DNA of 12,482 nt from JBNKDD01 sp050288085 (GTDB lineage Bacteria; Chloroflexota; Anaerolineae; Aggregatilineales; UBA3940): positions 1 to 12,482 of the forward strand of contig JBNKDD010000163.1 in assembly GCA_050288085.1 (NCBI GenBank), in the 5' to 3' direction. Below the pieces are notes generated by a model, which saw nothing but the letters and a program-made list of their open reading frames with translations, had not been told where the DNA came from and searched no databases. A program made the position numbers and the translations under genes. Numbering within the stretch: position 1 is the stretch's first letter; each line of letters begins with the position of its first letter. This document shows, one piece after another, positions 5,702-12,482 of this stretch.

Positions 5702-7045
5702 ATGACCTACCTACCTCACACTGAGGCTGACATCAAGACGATGCTCAAAGCCATCGGCGAGGAACGGCTGGAAAACCTGTTTACCGATGTACCGGAGAAA
5801 GTTCGTTTCCCGTCACTAGACCTGCCAGATGGATTAACCCAGATGGAAACCGCCTGGCAGTTAGAAGAAATCAGTGGAGCAAGCCTCCCTGCCGGTAAGA
5901 CTGCCTGCTTTCTGGGGGCAGGCGCTTATAATCACTACAGCCCCCCGGTGGTCAACCATCTGCTGCTGCGCGGCGAATTCCTGACCGCCTACACCCCCTA
6001 CCAACCGGAGATCAGCCAGGGGACTCTTCAGGCAATCTACGAATATCAGAGCATGATCTGCGCCCTGACCGGCATGGATGTATCCAATGCCAGCCATTAT
6101 GACGGAGCAACCTCATTTGCCGAAGCCGTCATCCTGGCGATTAATCAGGTCCGCGGCAAGCGTAAGAAGATCGTGTTCAGCCCCGGTGTCCATCCGGAAT
6201 ACCGGGAAGTCGCCCGGACTTACACCCAGGGTATGGGGCTAACCATCGTCGGTGATGACACTCACCAGGTTGATCTTGATGCCCTTATAGCAGAGATCGA
6301 CGACGACACGGCAATGGTGGCCGTACAGTACCCCAACTTCTTCGGGCAGATCGAAGACTTGAGTCAGATAATCGCAACCGCACACGAACACAAAGCACTG
6401 GTCTGCGTGGTTACCGACCCAATTGCGCTGGGCATGCTCAAACCACCCGGCAGTTTTGGCGCAGACATCGTGGTCGGTGAGGGGCAGGGATTGGGTATCC
6501 CGTTGAGCTTCGGTGGACCCTACCTCGGATTCTTTGCTACGCGAGAGGATTATGTGCGCAAAATGTCCGGTCGCCTGGTAGGGGAAACATTCGATGTAAA
6601 TGGGAAACCCGGCTACGTCCTGACCCTTGCCACCCGTGAGCAGCACATCCGCAGAGAACGGGCCACCAGCAACATCTGCACCAATCAAGGTCTGATGGCG
6701 CTGGCAGCCGCCATCTACATGAGCGTGATGGGCAAGCATGGTCTGCGGCAAGTATCCGAACTGTGCTACCACAAGGCCCACCACGCAGCTTCGGAAATCA
6801 ACAAACTACGCGGCTACAGCGTTGATTTCAGCAAATCTTTCTTCAAAGAGTTTGTTGTCCAATGCCCTAAGCCGGTTTCAGAAATCAACGATTACCTGCT
6901 TGAAACACAGATCATCGTCGGTGGCTATGACCTGGAGCAGGCTTACCCGGAACGCAAAAATCAGATGCTCATCGCGGTGACCGAAATGAACACCCATGCC
7001 GAGATTGACGATCTGGTTAAGGGATTGGCGGAGGCGGCATCATGA
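5702..7045 (+). CDS. gcvPA: Glycine dehydrogenase (decarboxylating) subunit 1
   Basis: The N-terminal half of the split P-protein, 447 residues, the usual size. It pairs with GcvPB to form the heterotetrameric PLP enzyme that decarboxylates glycine and loads the aminomethyl group onto GcvH. Family signatures are plain: FLGAGAYNHYSPPVV, TAYTPYQPEISQGTLQAIYEYQ, GMDVSNASHYDGATS, VQYPNFFGQIEDL, IVVGEGQGLGIPLSFGGPYLG and TREQHIRRERATSNICTNQ. This subunit does not carry the PLP lysine, as expected. GGGAG at 5688-5692 lies 9 bases from the ATG. Its stop overlaps the next start (ATGA), so the two subunits are translationally coupled and made in equal amounts. GcvT is not in this operon and must be encoded elsewhere if the cycle is complete. 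Confidence 0.97.
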   Translation: MTYLPHTEADIKTMLKAIGEERLENLFTDVPEKVRFPSLDLPDGLTQMETAWQLEEISGASLPAGKTACFLGAGAYNHYSPPVVNHLLLRGEFLTAYTPYQPEISQGTLQAIYEYQSMICALTGMDVSNASHYDGATSFAEAVILAINQVRGKRKKIVFSPGVHPEYREVARTYTQGMGLTIVGDDTHQVDLDALIAEIDDDTAMVAVQYPNFFGQIEDLSQIIATAHEHKALVCVVTDPIALGMLKPPGSFGADIVVGEGQGLGIPLSFGGPYLGFFATREDYVRKMSGRLVGETFDVNGKPGYVLTLATREQHIRRERATSNICTNQGLMALAAAIYMSVMGKHGLRQVSELCYHKAHHAASEINKLRGYSVDFSKSFFKEFVVQCPKPVSEINDYLLETQIIVGGYDLEQAYPERKNQMLIAVTEMNTHAEIDDLVKGLAEAAS

Positions 7046-8547
7046 ACGACAACCGGTTAGAACCCCTGATCTACGACCTGAGTTCACCCGGACGGACGGG
7101 CGTCACCATGCCTGCCCCCGACGTTCCTCTGGCTGAACTCCCAACCGATCTGCTCCGCGACGATCTCGATCTCCCGGAGGTCAGCGAGATCGATGTGGTG
7201 CGGCACTACCTGCGCCTGTCACAGCTTAATCATGGAATCGATAAAGGCTTCTATCCCCTGGGGTCATGCACCATGAAGTACAACCCCAGGCTTAACGAAG
7301 ACATGGCGCGGCTGCCCGGCTTCGCCCAACTGCACCCCTATCAAGACCCGGCAACCGCTCAGGGCGCGCTGGAAGTGATGTTCAATGTGCAGGAGTGGCT
7401 TAAAGAACTGGGCGGATTCGCAGCCGTCACGCTGCAACCGGCAGCCGGGGCGCATGGTGAATTCACCGGCATCCTGATGATGCGGGCCTATCACCTGGAT
7501 CGCGGTGATACCAAACGCGTCAAGATGCTGGTCCCCGACTCGGCACATGGGACAAACCCCGCCAGCACCACCATGAGCGGACTCGAAGTGGTCGAGCTGC
7601 CCTCAGACGACCGGGGCAACGTCGACCTTGAGGCACTCAGAGCCGCCTGTGACGATACCGTTGTAGGCCTGATGCTCACCAACCCGAATACCCTCGGACT
7701 CTTCGAAGAAAACGTTGAGGAAGTAGTCAAGCTCGTTCATGACTGCGGTGGTCTGGTCTATGGCGACGGGGCAAACTTCAACGCCCTGATGGGCATCGTT
7801 CGGCCCGGCGACCTGGGCTTTGACGTACTGCACTACAACCTGCACAAGACCTTCAGCACCCCGCACGGCGGCGGCGGTCCCGGTTCTGGCCCGGTGGGTG
7901 TATCGGAGCGGTTAGTCCCCTTCCTGCCTGCACCGGTTGTCGAGATAGTGGGCGAAACCGAAGACGATGTGCCGTTCTATAGCTTCTTCACACCGGAGAA
8001 AAGCATCGGGCGGATGAAAGCTTTCTACGGGCAGTTCGGCGTGATCGTCCGTGCCCTGGCCTACATGATGGTCAACGGCGGCCCTGGACTGAAGAAGTCC
8101 AGTGAGATGGCCGTTTTAAATGCCAACTACCTGATGAAACGAGTCATGGAAGCCTGGGAAGTCCCCTATCATTACCGGGTATGTATGCACGAGTTCGTTG
8201 CCGAGGGCGACATCATGATCAATGATGTCCATGCCCTGGATGTTTCCAAGCGGCTGATGGACTACGGCTTCCACCCTCCCACCAACTACTTCCCGCTGGG
8301 CGTATCAGCAGGCACGACCCTCAAGGTACACGGCGCTTTGATGATCGAGCCGACGGAAACAGAAAGCAAAGAAATGCTTGACGCTTTCGCCGACACCATG
8401 ATCGAGATCGCACGCGAGGCACGTGAAGAACCTGAACTGCTGCACGATGCTCCCCACTCGGCCCCAATTGGCCGTCTGGATGAGGTTCGAGCCGCAAAGC
8501 AGTTGGTTTTGTGCTGCCGTCCGATCCCGGAGCCAATGCTAGACTGA
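7042..8547 (+). CDS. gcvPB: Glycine dehydrogenase (decarboxylating) subunit 2
   Basis: The PLP-bearing half of the split P-protein, 501 residues, full length. PLP attaches to Lys269 in NLHKTFSTPHGGGGPGSGP, the invariant glycine-rich motif. Other family blocks are FYPLGSCTMKYNPRLNE (about 69-85), LQPAAGAHGEFTG, PDSAHGTNPAST, LTNPNTLGLFE, and the C-terminal NYFPLGVSAGTTLKVHGALMIEPTETES. It works with GcvPA and GcvH on glycine. GGAGG at 7030-7034, inside the end of gcvPA, is 7 bases from the ATG at 7042. It is the last gene of the riboswitch operon, with a strong terminator 58 bases after the stop. Confidence 0.97.
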   Translation: MNDNRLEPLIYDLSSPGRTGVTMPAPDVPLAELPTDLLRDDLDLPEVSEIDVVRHYLRLSQLNHGIDKGFYPLGSCTMKYNPRLNEDMARLPGFAQLHPYQDPATAQGALEVMFNVQEWLKELGGFAAVTLQPAAGAHGEFTGILMMRAYHLDRGDTKRVKMLVPDSAHGTNPASTTMSGLEVVELPSDDRGNVDLEALRAACDDTVVGLMLTNPNTLGLFEENVEEVVKLVHDCGGLVYGDGANFNALMGIVRPGDLGFDVLHYNLHKTFSTPHGGGGPGSGPVGVSERLVPFLPAPVVEIVGETEDDVPFYSFFTPEKSIGRMKAFYGQFGVIVRALAYMMVNGGPGLKKSSEMAVLNANYLMKRVMEAWEVPYHYRVCMHEFVAEGDIMINDVHALDVSKRLMDYGFHPPTNYFPLGVSAGTTLKVHGALMIEPTETESKEMLDAFADTMIEIAREAREEPELLHDAPHSAPIGRLDEVRAAKQLVLCCRPIPEPMLD

Positions 8548-8604
8548 TCCGACCTGATCAACCAATCGTTCTGCCCCGGATGTGAGTTAGATCAGGTAAC
8601 ACAG

Positions 8605-8646
8605 ACAAGTAGGGATACGGGGAACCATGTCCCTACTTGTTTTTTT
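8605..8646 (+). terminator. Rho-independent terminator of the gcv operon
   Basis: ACAAGTAGGGA (8605-8615) pairs perfectly over 11 bp with TCCCTACTTGT (8630-8640), with a 14-base loop and a run of seven Ts (8640-8646). It is placed as expected after gcvPB. Confidence 0.95.
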
Positions 8647-8671
8647 CATCTCCCCTAAAAACGGATATCAT
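8643..8671 (+). promoter_or_regulatory. Candidate promoter of the lipoprotein gene
   Basis: TATCAT (8666-8671) is one base from the -10 consensus and lies 17 bp after TTTTCA (8643-8648), a 4-of-6 -35 match overlapping the U-tract of the gcv terminator. Transcription would start near 8678, next to the palindrome, giving a leader of about 200 bases before 8877. Confidence 0.4.
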
Positions 8672-8678
8672 CCACCCT

Positions 8679-8692
8679 TACTCAATTGAGTA
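8679..8692. repeat. Perfect 14-bp palindrome (candidate operator)
   Basis: TACTCAATTGAGTA reads the same on both strands and sits at the predicted start of transcription of the lipoprotein gene, where a dimeric repressor would block initiation. No regulator gene is adjacent, so the assignment is from symmetry and position only. Confidence 0.4.
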
Positions 8693-8713
8693 GGCTTATC
8701 CATCGATCCACCA

Positions 8714-8758
8714 AAGGAGAACAAAAAAACATTTAAGAAAATCACCAAATTCGCAGTG
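8714..8758 (+). pseudogene. Orphan ribosome site followed by a possible start-less signal-peptide remnant
   Basis: AAAGGAG at 8713-8719 is a near-perfect Shine-Dalgarno, yet no ATG, GTG or TTG follows at usable distance; ATT at 8731 is directly followed by TAA. In the frame of the GTG at 8756, the codons from 8732 read FKKITKFAVFAQN, which looks like the start of a signal peptide. A 2-base loss after AT at 8731-8732 could explain the missing start. Downstream the frame (to 8971) has no recognisable content. It may be a decayed gene start, or chance. Confidence 0.25.
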
Positions 8759-8811
8759 TTTGCACAAAATTATATGTCTTTCAACAACAAAGCCATGAGG
8801 CTAGAAAGGTA

Positions 8812-8865
8812 TGGTTCTTCAATTGGACAGGTGACAGGGGTACCTGCCAAATATATGAAGAACCA
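8812..8865 (+). repeat. Large stem-loop just upstream of the lipoprotein start
   Basis: The outer 10 bp pair perfectly (8812-8821, TGGTTCTTCA, with 8856-8865, TGAAGAACCA). Inside, TTGG (8823-8826) pairs with CCAA (8847-8850) and CAGGT (8828-8832) with ACCTG (8842-8846), leaving a 9-base loop and a small asymmetric internal loop. About 19 bp pair over 54 bases. There is no U-tract, so it is not a simple terminator. It ends 11 bases before the ATG at 8877, so it could control translation or RNA stability. Confidence 0.55.
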
Positions 8866-8876
8866 GTGTGTAATAA

Positions 8877-11087
8877 ATGAGCAAAAAACGACAATGTATT
8901 TTGCTGGCTGTGTTTTTGACTTTGACTTTTTCCGCATGCTCACCGGATACGCCACCAACACAGGAAAGTAATACTGGCGACGCTGCCGAAACTGAGGACA
9001 TCGCCACCTCCGAGCCTACAACCGGCTCCGTCACCGGCCCTGCACTCTGGGAATACACACCTGGGAAACGCATTACCCTGTGCGAAGTCTCCACCGGGCA
9101 GCGACCAGGTAGCCCTCCTATCGACTGTATCGTACATGCAGATCTGACCGGCACACTGGGTGAGGATGGAGGCTTTCAGATCGATGATGTGCCCCCCGGC
9201 TGGTACTTGATATTGTTTGAGCACCCGGATGCCGACTATGATTCTTTCCTCAGCGAATACGATGGTCAAACCATTGCAGCAGGTGATCCCAATGTTTTTC
9301 CCAGCGAATCCATGACGATTCCGGCTGGCTGCCCAATTGACCAGATGATGAGCTGTGCTGCCTATATGTGGACAATCTGGGCTGACCCAGCAGCACCCGT
9401 GCAGCTTGCCACAAATATTTCCCTGGACATATCAAGAGGAGGCTTAACACCGGTTCTGGCTCACGTTGCTATAGGGGAAAGCTTCACAATCGTGTATAGC
9501 AATGACCTGCCGGTTACGATTGACAGCGACAACGACGGGGCACTTGATACGGCTGACAACTGTCCCTCGGAAGCCAACGCCGATCAAGATGATGGTGATC
9601 AGGATGGAGTAGGTGATGCCTGTGATCTTTGTCCCGACTCGGCTGGTTCAGCAGAGGGATGCCCGGATGCTGACTCGGATGGCATTGCCGATAGCGATGA
9701 CAACTGCCCCTCGGAGGCCAATATCGGCCAATTAGATTTCAACCAGGATGGTATAGGTGATGCCTGTCAGGACAGCGACGAGGACTCACTTACCGATGCC
9801 GAAGATTTCTGTCCTGAGGATGCTGGTCAGGTTGAAACAAACGGCTGTCCTGACACCGATGGGGATGGGCTCATTGATGTTACTGACATATGCCCTCAAA
9901 TCGCGGGCAGCCCGGAAAATCTAGGCTGTGAAACGACACCGAACTATGCGCTTCTCACCCCGGATAATTGGTCACAGGCTCGCGAGATCACCGCTTACGG
10001 CACGTATTCAACCCCTGCATTCGCGCTTTCCCCGGATAATCTCAAAGTTATGACCCGTGAGGGCATAATCAATGTCTGGGATTTGTTATCAGGGGAGCTG
10101 ATCACAACTTTTGATGGAACATGGAATTCACCATCTTACGAGTTCAATGGGGATGGCACGGTTATCTTAGAACATCGTCCGGCTAATGCAGTAACATGGA
10201 ATGCCGCTACCGGGGAACAACTCGCCACTCTATATGGAGGCAATAACTTCATACCAATCCCTGGTCGATCAGAAATCCTATCAGTTAGCTATGAGATCCA
10301 TCTATGGGATGCTTTTACCGGTGCGGACCTTTTCGCAATTAAAACACAAAACACCCAGGTCACCAGGAGTCACGATAGTTCATTTCTGGCTATCGAAACG
10401 GAGTCCCCACCTGCCCTTCAAATCTTGAACACCAAAACCCGGGGTCTGAAAACTTTGACAGATGTTGACATGGATCAACTGAATCACTTTCAATTCAGCG
10501 ACGATGAAACGCTATTTGCGGCAGGCTTCGCAGATGGCAGCATCAGGATATGGGACACGTCCACCTGGCAAGAGGTCGCACTCATACAAACAGAATACGC
10601 TTTTCCACAGGGATTCTCCTTCTCACCTGACCACTCACAGATGGCGATAATCAATGCCGATTATGGAAATGGTCTATACCAATTATCAATATGGTCGTAT
10701 CCATCCGGTGAGAAACTCCTCGATCTGGATGAGCAAATAGATACTATCGGGTATGCGGTTTTTATTGGTGAGGAGATGCTCTATTGTTGGTCCAATGAGC
10801 AAGACATAATTGTCGATACGAAAGACGGCACGATCTTAAAGTCGTTGGGAGATGGTAGTTTAATATACGACGATCCTGCCAACCCAAACCGAGAACTGCT
10901 TATTTATACCAACGCCGATCAGTCTCAGGTCGAAATCTGGGACGGAAAAACTCTGGAACCCGTTAATAACCCGATGATACCCAATATAGAATCTGCGCTC
11001 TTCACTGATGATCATAGGTTCATCCTGCTTCAATACGCGGACGGCATAGTGCATCTATGGGGAGTACCCATCCCGCCACAAGACTAA
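8877..11087 (+). CDS. Lipoprotein with thrombospondin type-3 repeats and a WD40-like propeller
   Basis: A 736-residue exported protein. Residues 1-21 form a lipoprotein signal (MSKKRQ, hydrophobic core, then TFSAC with lipidated Cys21), followed by an acidic Thr/Ser-rich linker. Residues about 50-130 resemble a carboxypeptidase-regulatory-like beta-sandwich (GSVTG... GEDGGFQIDDVPPGWYLILFE). Residues 216-351 are thrombospondin type-3 calcium-binding repeats (DSDNDG, DQDGVGDACD, DSDGIADSDDNCP, DTDGDGLID) with paired cysteines. Residues about 355-736 contain WD40-like blades, such as DGSIRIWDTSTWQEVALI and EGIINVWDLLSGELITTF, probably six to seven. An extracytoplasmic, calcium-stabilised binding role is inferred; the ligand is unknown. 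The ATG at 8877 has no good Shine-Dalgarno and is chosen because the lipoprotein signal begins there. It is transcribed alone, with its own terminator. Confidence 0.85.
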   Translation: MSKKRQCILLAVFLTLTFSACSPDTPPTQESNTGDAAETEDIATSEPTTGSVTGPALWEYTPGKRITLCEVSTGQRPGSPPIDCIVHADLTGTLGEDGGFQIDDVPPGWYLILFEHPDADYDSFLSEYDGQTIAAGDPNVFPSESMTIPAGCPIDQMMSCAAYMWTIWADPAAPVQLATNISLDISRGGLTPVLAHVAIGESFTIVYSNDLPVTIDSDNDGALDTADNCPSEANADQDDGDQDGVGDACDLCPDSAGSAEGCPDADSDGIADSDDNCPSEANIGQLDFNQDGIGDACQDSDEDSLTDAEDFCPEDAGQVETNGCPDTDGDGLIDVTDICPQIAGSPENLGCETTPNYALLTPDNWSQAREITAYGTYSTPAFALSPDNLKVMTREGIINVWDLLSGELITTFDGTWNSPSYEFNGDGTVILEHRPANAVTWNAATGEQLATLYGGNNFIPIPGRSEILSVSYEIHLWDAFTGADLFAIKTQNTQVTRSHDSSFLAIETESPPALQILNTKTRGLKTLTDVDMDQLNHFQFSDDETLFAAGFADGSIRIWDTSTWQEVALIQTEYAFPQGFSFSPDHSQMAIINADYGNGLYQLSIWSYPSGEKLLDLDEQIDTIGYAVFIGEEMLYCWSNEQDIIVDTKDGTILKSLGDGSLIYDDPANPNRELLIYTNADQSQVEIWDGKTLEPVNNPMIPNIESALFTDDHRFILLQYADGIVHLWGVPIPPQD
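9555..9767 (+). repeat. 69-bp near-duplicate units inside the type-3 repeat region
   Basis: Positions 9555-9623 and 9699-9767 are equal-length units beginning GACAACTG and ending GTGATGCCTGT, alike at both ends and diverged in the middle. They encode DNCPSEAN...DQDGVGDAC and DNCPSEAN...NQDGIGDAC. The arrangement points to internal duplication of the calcium-binding module. Confidence 0.7.
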
Positions 11088-11103
11088 TTGGCAGGTAACG
11101 ATT

Positions 11104-11132
11104 AAAGGAGTATGGCGAACCATACTCCTTTT
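11104..11132 (+). terminator. Rho-independent terminator of the lipoprotein gene
   Basis: AAAGGAGTATGG (11104-11115) pairs over 12 bp with CCATACTCCTTT (11120-11131) around the tetraloop CGAA, then TTTT (11129-11132). It lies 16 bases after the stop. The A-rich left arm could let it act on the opposite strand as well. Confidence 0.9.
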
Positions 11133-11270
11133 ACATTCCACTACCACAAAATCGACACCTTTGGTGCTGACCTCATAGCCAGAGCCGCATAGCTCCATAG
11201 GACGCCAATCCTGATGGAATGTCACTTCCCATTGACGGCAAATTGTGCTACAAAATAAGCGAGGGTCCAC

Positions 11271-11297
11271 ATGAATATAAGGAGAGGCGTGCGTTGA
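11271..11297 (+). CDS. Possible 8-residue upstream leader peptide
   Basis: ATG at 11271 opens a frame of eight codons (MNIRRGVR) ending in TGA at 11295-11297, overlapping the TTG start of the next gene (TTGA). GAGGG at 11261-11265 is 5 bases upstream. The Shine-Dalgarno of the downstream gene lies within the small frame, so translation of one could influence the other. It may equally be coincidental. Confidence 0.3.
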   Translation: MNIRRGVR

Positions 11298-12482
11298 AAA
11301 GCAAAATCGGTTTCCACATTGACATCCAGGGGCACCAAGGGGCTATCGAAAAAATGGTCGCCTCGGAGACTCGGATCATCAAGGTCATCAGTTCAATGGG
11401 AATGTTGATTGACCTGCACAACCAGCTCGGCGACAAGACCATTTTCATCGCCCGTGATTGGAAGGTAACCGACGATTTCCTGCGCTTCGGCGGACGGGAT
11501 AACCCCAAAAAGGCTGCTCGTGATTGGTTCGAAGCCATGCGCCCCTCCATCGTACAGGTACCTTTCGCCTACTGGGAAAGTTTCAATGAAATGTCCCATT
11601 GGGACAGCATGGCCGAATACGGCGAGTTCGAAGCCGAACGGCAGCGCATCATGGCCCAGGAAGGCTTCAGGTGTTGTATCGGCAACTTTGCCACCGGCAC
11701 GCCAGCCATCAGCGACTTCGACGGCGATATCCGTGAGGATTTCTGGCCCGGCTTTTACCCCGCACTTGAGACCGCTCACGAACTGGGCAACATCCTGGGA
11801 CTACACGAATACGGCGGGCTGTGGATGGATCTATGGTATGGCCCCAACCTGCATGACGAGCTACTTGCCGGGGAACGTGTCCCCTTCCCGGAGGAGCGTT
11901 ACGAGGGCTGGTTGTTCGGGCGTTACCGTAAAGTCTGGCGGCGGCACATCGCCCCCAACGGCTGGACCAATATCCGCATGGCACTGACCGAGTTTGGCCT
12001 TGACATGGCCGGAACCGTTACTACCGACAAGCTGGCCGGTTACACCGTCGGCTCATGGAACACCGCCGGACCCGCCTGGAAAGCGCTTGATGGCCGCGAA
12101 GACTCGGAACAGTATTACGTCGATCAGCTAAAATGGTGCGACCGTCAGATGCAAATGGACCCATTTATCCTCGGTGCGACCGTCTTCACCTGGGGCACAC
12201 TGGGCAGCCTATGGAGCAACTTCGAGATCGAAGGCCCCGTCGCCAACAAACTAACCGCCTATAACGGCTCAACCGCCGGTCTTGATCCGCGCAACAAACC
12301 GAATGGCGGCGCACTCTCTGCCGAACCCTGGAAAGACGACGACGTGATCGTCGATCCGGTGATTGTAGCCTCCTTCTATCTCACCCCTACCCCAACCGAG
12401 GGACTGCTGGTTCGGAGCGGCCCCGGCACACAATATGATTCAATTGGAACGGTCTATCCGGGCGCTAAACTGGGCGGCCTGG
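11294..12482 (+). CDS. Glycoside-hydrolase-like TIM-barrel protein with C-terminal SH3 domain (cut by window edge)
   Basis: At least 396 residues, open to the right edge. The start TTG at 11294 (KSKIGFHIDIQGHQG) is supported by AAGGAG at 11279-11284, 9 bases upstream. No signal peptide is present. Residues 5-340 look like a clan-A-type (beta/alpha)8 hydrolase: WESFNE with Asn98-Glu99 in the position of an acid/base on strand 4, LHEYGGLW mid-barrel, and LTEFGLD with Glu233 in the position of the nucleophile on strand 7. A linker rich in Thr/Pro (near 365) leads to an SH3_3-like domain from about 371 (LLVRSGPGTQYDSIGT), typical of cell-wall or ligand binding. Substrate cannot be told. A possible -35 TTGACG lies at 11232-11237, but the -10 is poor. 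Confidence 0.75.
   Translation, partial: MKSKIGFHIDIQGHQGAIEKMVASETRIIKVISSMGMLIDLHNQLGDKTIFIARDWKVTDDFLRFGGRDNPKKAARDWFEAMRPSIVQVPFAYWESFNEMSHWDSMAEYGEFEAERQRIMAQEGFRCCIGNFATGTPAISDFDGDIREDFWPGFYPALETAHELGNILGLHEYGGLWMDLWYGPNLHDELLAGERVPFPEERYEGWLFGRYRKVWRRHIAPNGWTNIRMALTEFGLDMAGTVTTDKLAGYTVGSWNTAGPAWKALDGREDSEQYYVDQLKWCDRQMQMDPFILGATVFTWGTLGSLWSNFEIEGPVANKLTAYNGSTAGLDPRNKPNGGALSAEPWKDDDVIVDPVIVASFYLTPTPTEGLLVRSGPGTQYDSIGTVYPGAKLGGL

Larger units (their letters stand above)
8548..8876 (+). other. Intergenic leader region between gcvPB and the lipoprotein gene
   Basis: This 329-base gap holds, in order, an 8-bp inverted repeat (ACCTGATC 8552-8559 with GATCAGGT 8590-8597), the gcv terminator, a candidate promoter, a 14-bp palindrome, an orphan AAAGGAG with no start codon, and a 54-base stem-loop ending 11 bases before the lipoprotein ATG. 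A frame runs through much of it on the plus strand (GTG at 8756 to 8971), but nothing in it is recognisable. Confidence 0.6.

Noticed and set aside
6239..6784. 181-codon minus-strand frame inside gcvPA
   Set aside because: It lies wholly opposite a strongly conserved gene, has no ribosome site and no recognisable motif; it is a shadow of the high-GC codon use.
8756..8971. 71-codon plus-strand frame overlapping the lipoprotein signal peptide
   Set aside because: As an intact gene it lacks a ribosome site at its GTG, overlaps a clear lipoprotein start, and resembles nothing known; only a remnant hypothesis was kept.
11055..11270. 71-codon minus-strand frame between the lipoprotein and hydrolase genes
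   Set aside because: It runs through the terminator hairpin and into the lipoprotein 3' end, has no Shine-Dalgarno, and matches no family I recognise.
11520..11987. 155-codon plus-strand frame inside the hydrolase gene
   Set aside because: The overlapping frame from 11294 has a ribosome site, hydrolase motifs and an SH3 domain; this one is Pro/Ser/Arg-rich shadow sequence.
1..12482. CRISPR arrays, tRNA or rRNA genes, insertion sequences, integrases
   Set aside because: No regularly spaced repeats, no tRNA or rRNA sequence, and no transposase or integrase motif was seen on either strand.

Overview
The window reads as an accessory-plus-housekeeping stretch of a free-living bacterium of medium GC content. 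The Chloroflexota (Anaerolineae-type) are the best guess. This rests on three things: a split glycine decarboxylase behind a tandem glycine riboswitch, a signal-less TIM-barrel/SH3 protein, and a lipoprotein that joins thrombospondin type-3 repeats to a WD40-like propeller. The assignment is an inference; no rRNA or marker gene here settles it.

Layout. Positions 1-219 (minus) hold the first 73 codons of tgt (queuine tRNA-ribosyltransferase), possibly on a leaderless message. Positions 429-1046 (minus) encode a small TPR-like protein. A 153-bp divergent region with short direct repeats separates it from a tight three-gene plus-strand operon. That operon holds a MurF-Alr fusion (1200-3752), methylglyoxal synthase mgsA (3758-4123) and a metallophosphoesterase-fold protein (4120-4926). 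Next come a good sigma70-type promoter, a tandem glycine riboswitch with a terminator-like expression platform, and gcvH-gcvPA-gcvPB (5285-8547), closed by a strong terminator at 8605-8646. No gcvT is present. A 329-bp gap follows with a candidate promoter, a 14-bp palindrome, an orphan Shine-Dalgarno and a large stem-loop. Then comes a 736-residue lipoprotein (8877-11087) with its own terminator, and finally a truncated glycoside-hydrolase-like gene running off the right edge (11294-12482).

The most notable observation is in the three-gene operon. The fusion protein has an intact 850-codon frame and keeps the MurF and alanine racemase folds, but key catalytic residues have changed. The PLP-binding lysine of the racemase is Asp516, several other racemase active-site residues differ, and the Mur-ligase carbamylated lysine, catalytic histidine and KGS motif are replaced. 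The phosphoesterase two genes downstream has also lost two expected metal ligands (GDxxD reads GNLGN; GHxH reads GHSL). Only MgsA between them keeps a full active site. This looks like a cotranscribed set of retained pseudoenzymes around one active enzyme, which could be a repurposed sensing or scaffolding module. Function is unknown and this is inference.

The gcv unit is conventional: GcvH carries lipoate on Lys66, and GcvPA and GcvPB form the two halves of the P-protein. Glycine would induce the operon through the riboswitch.
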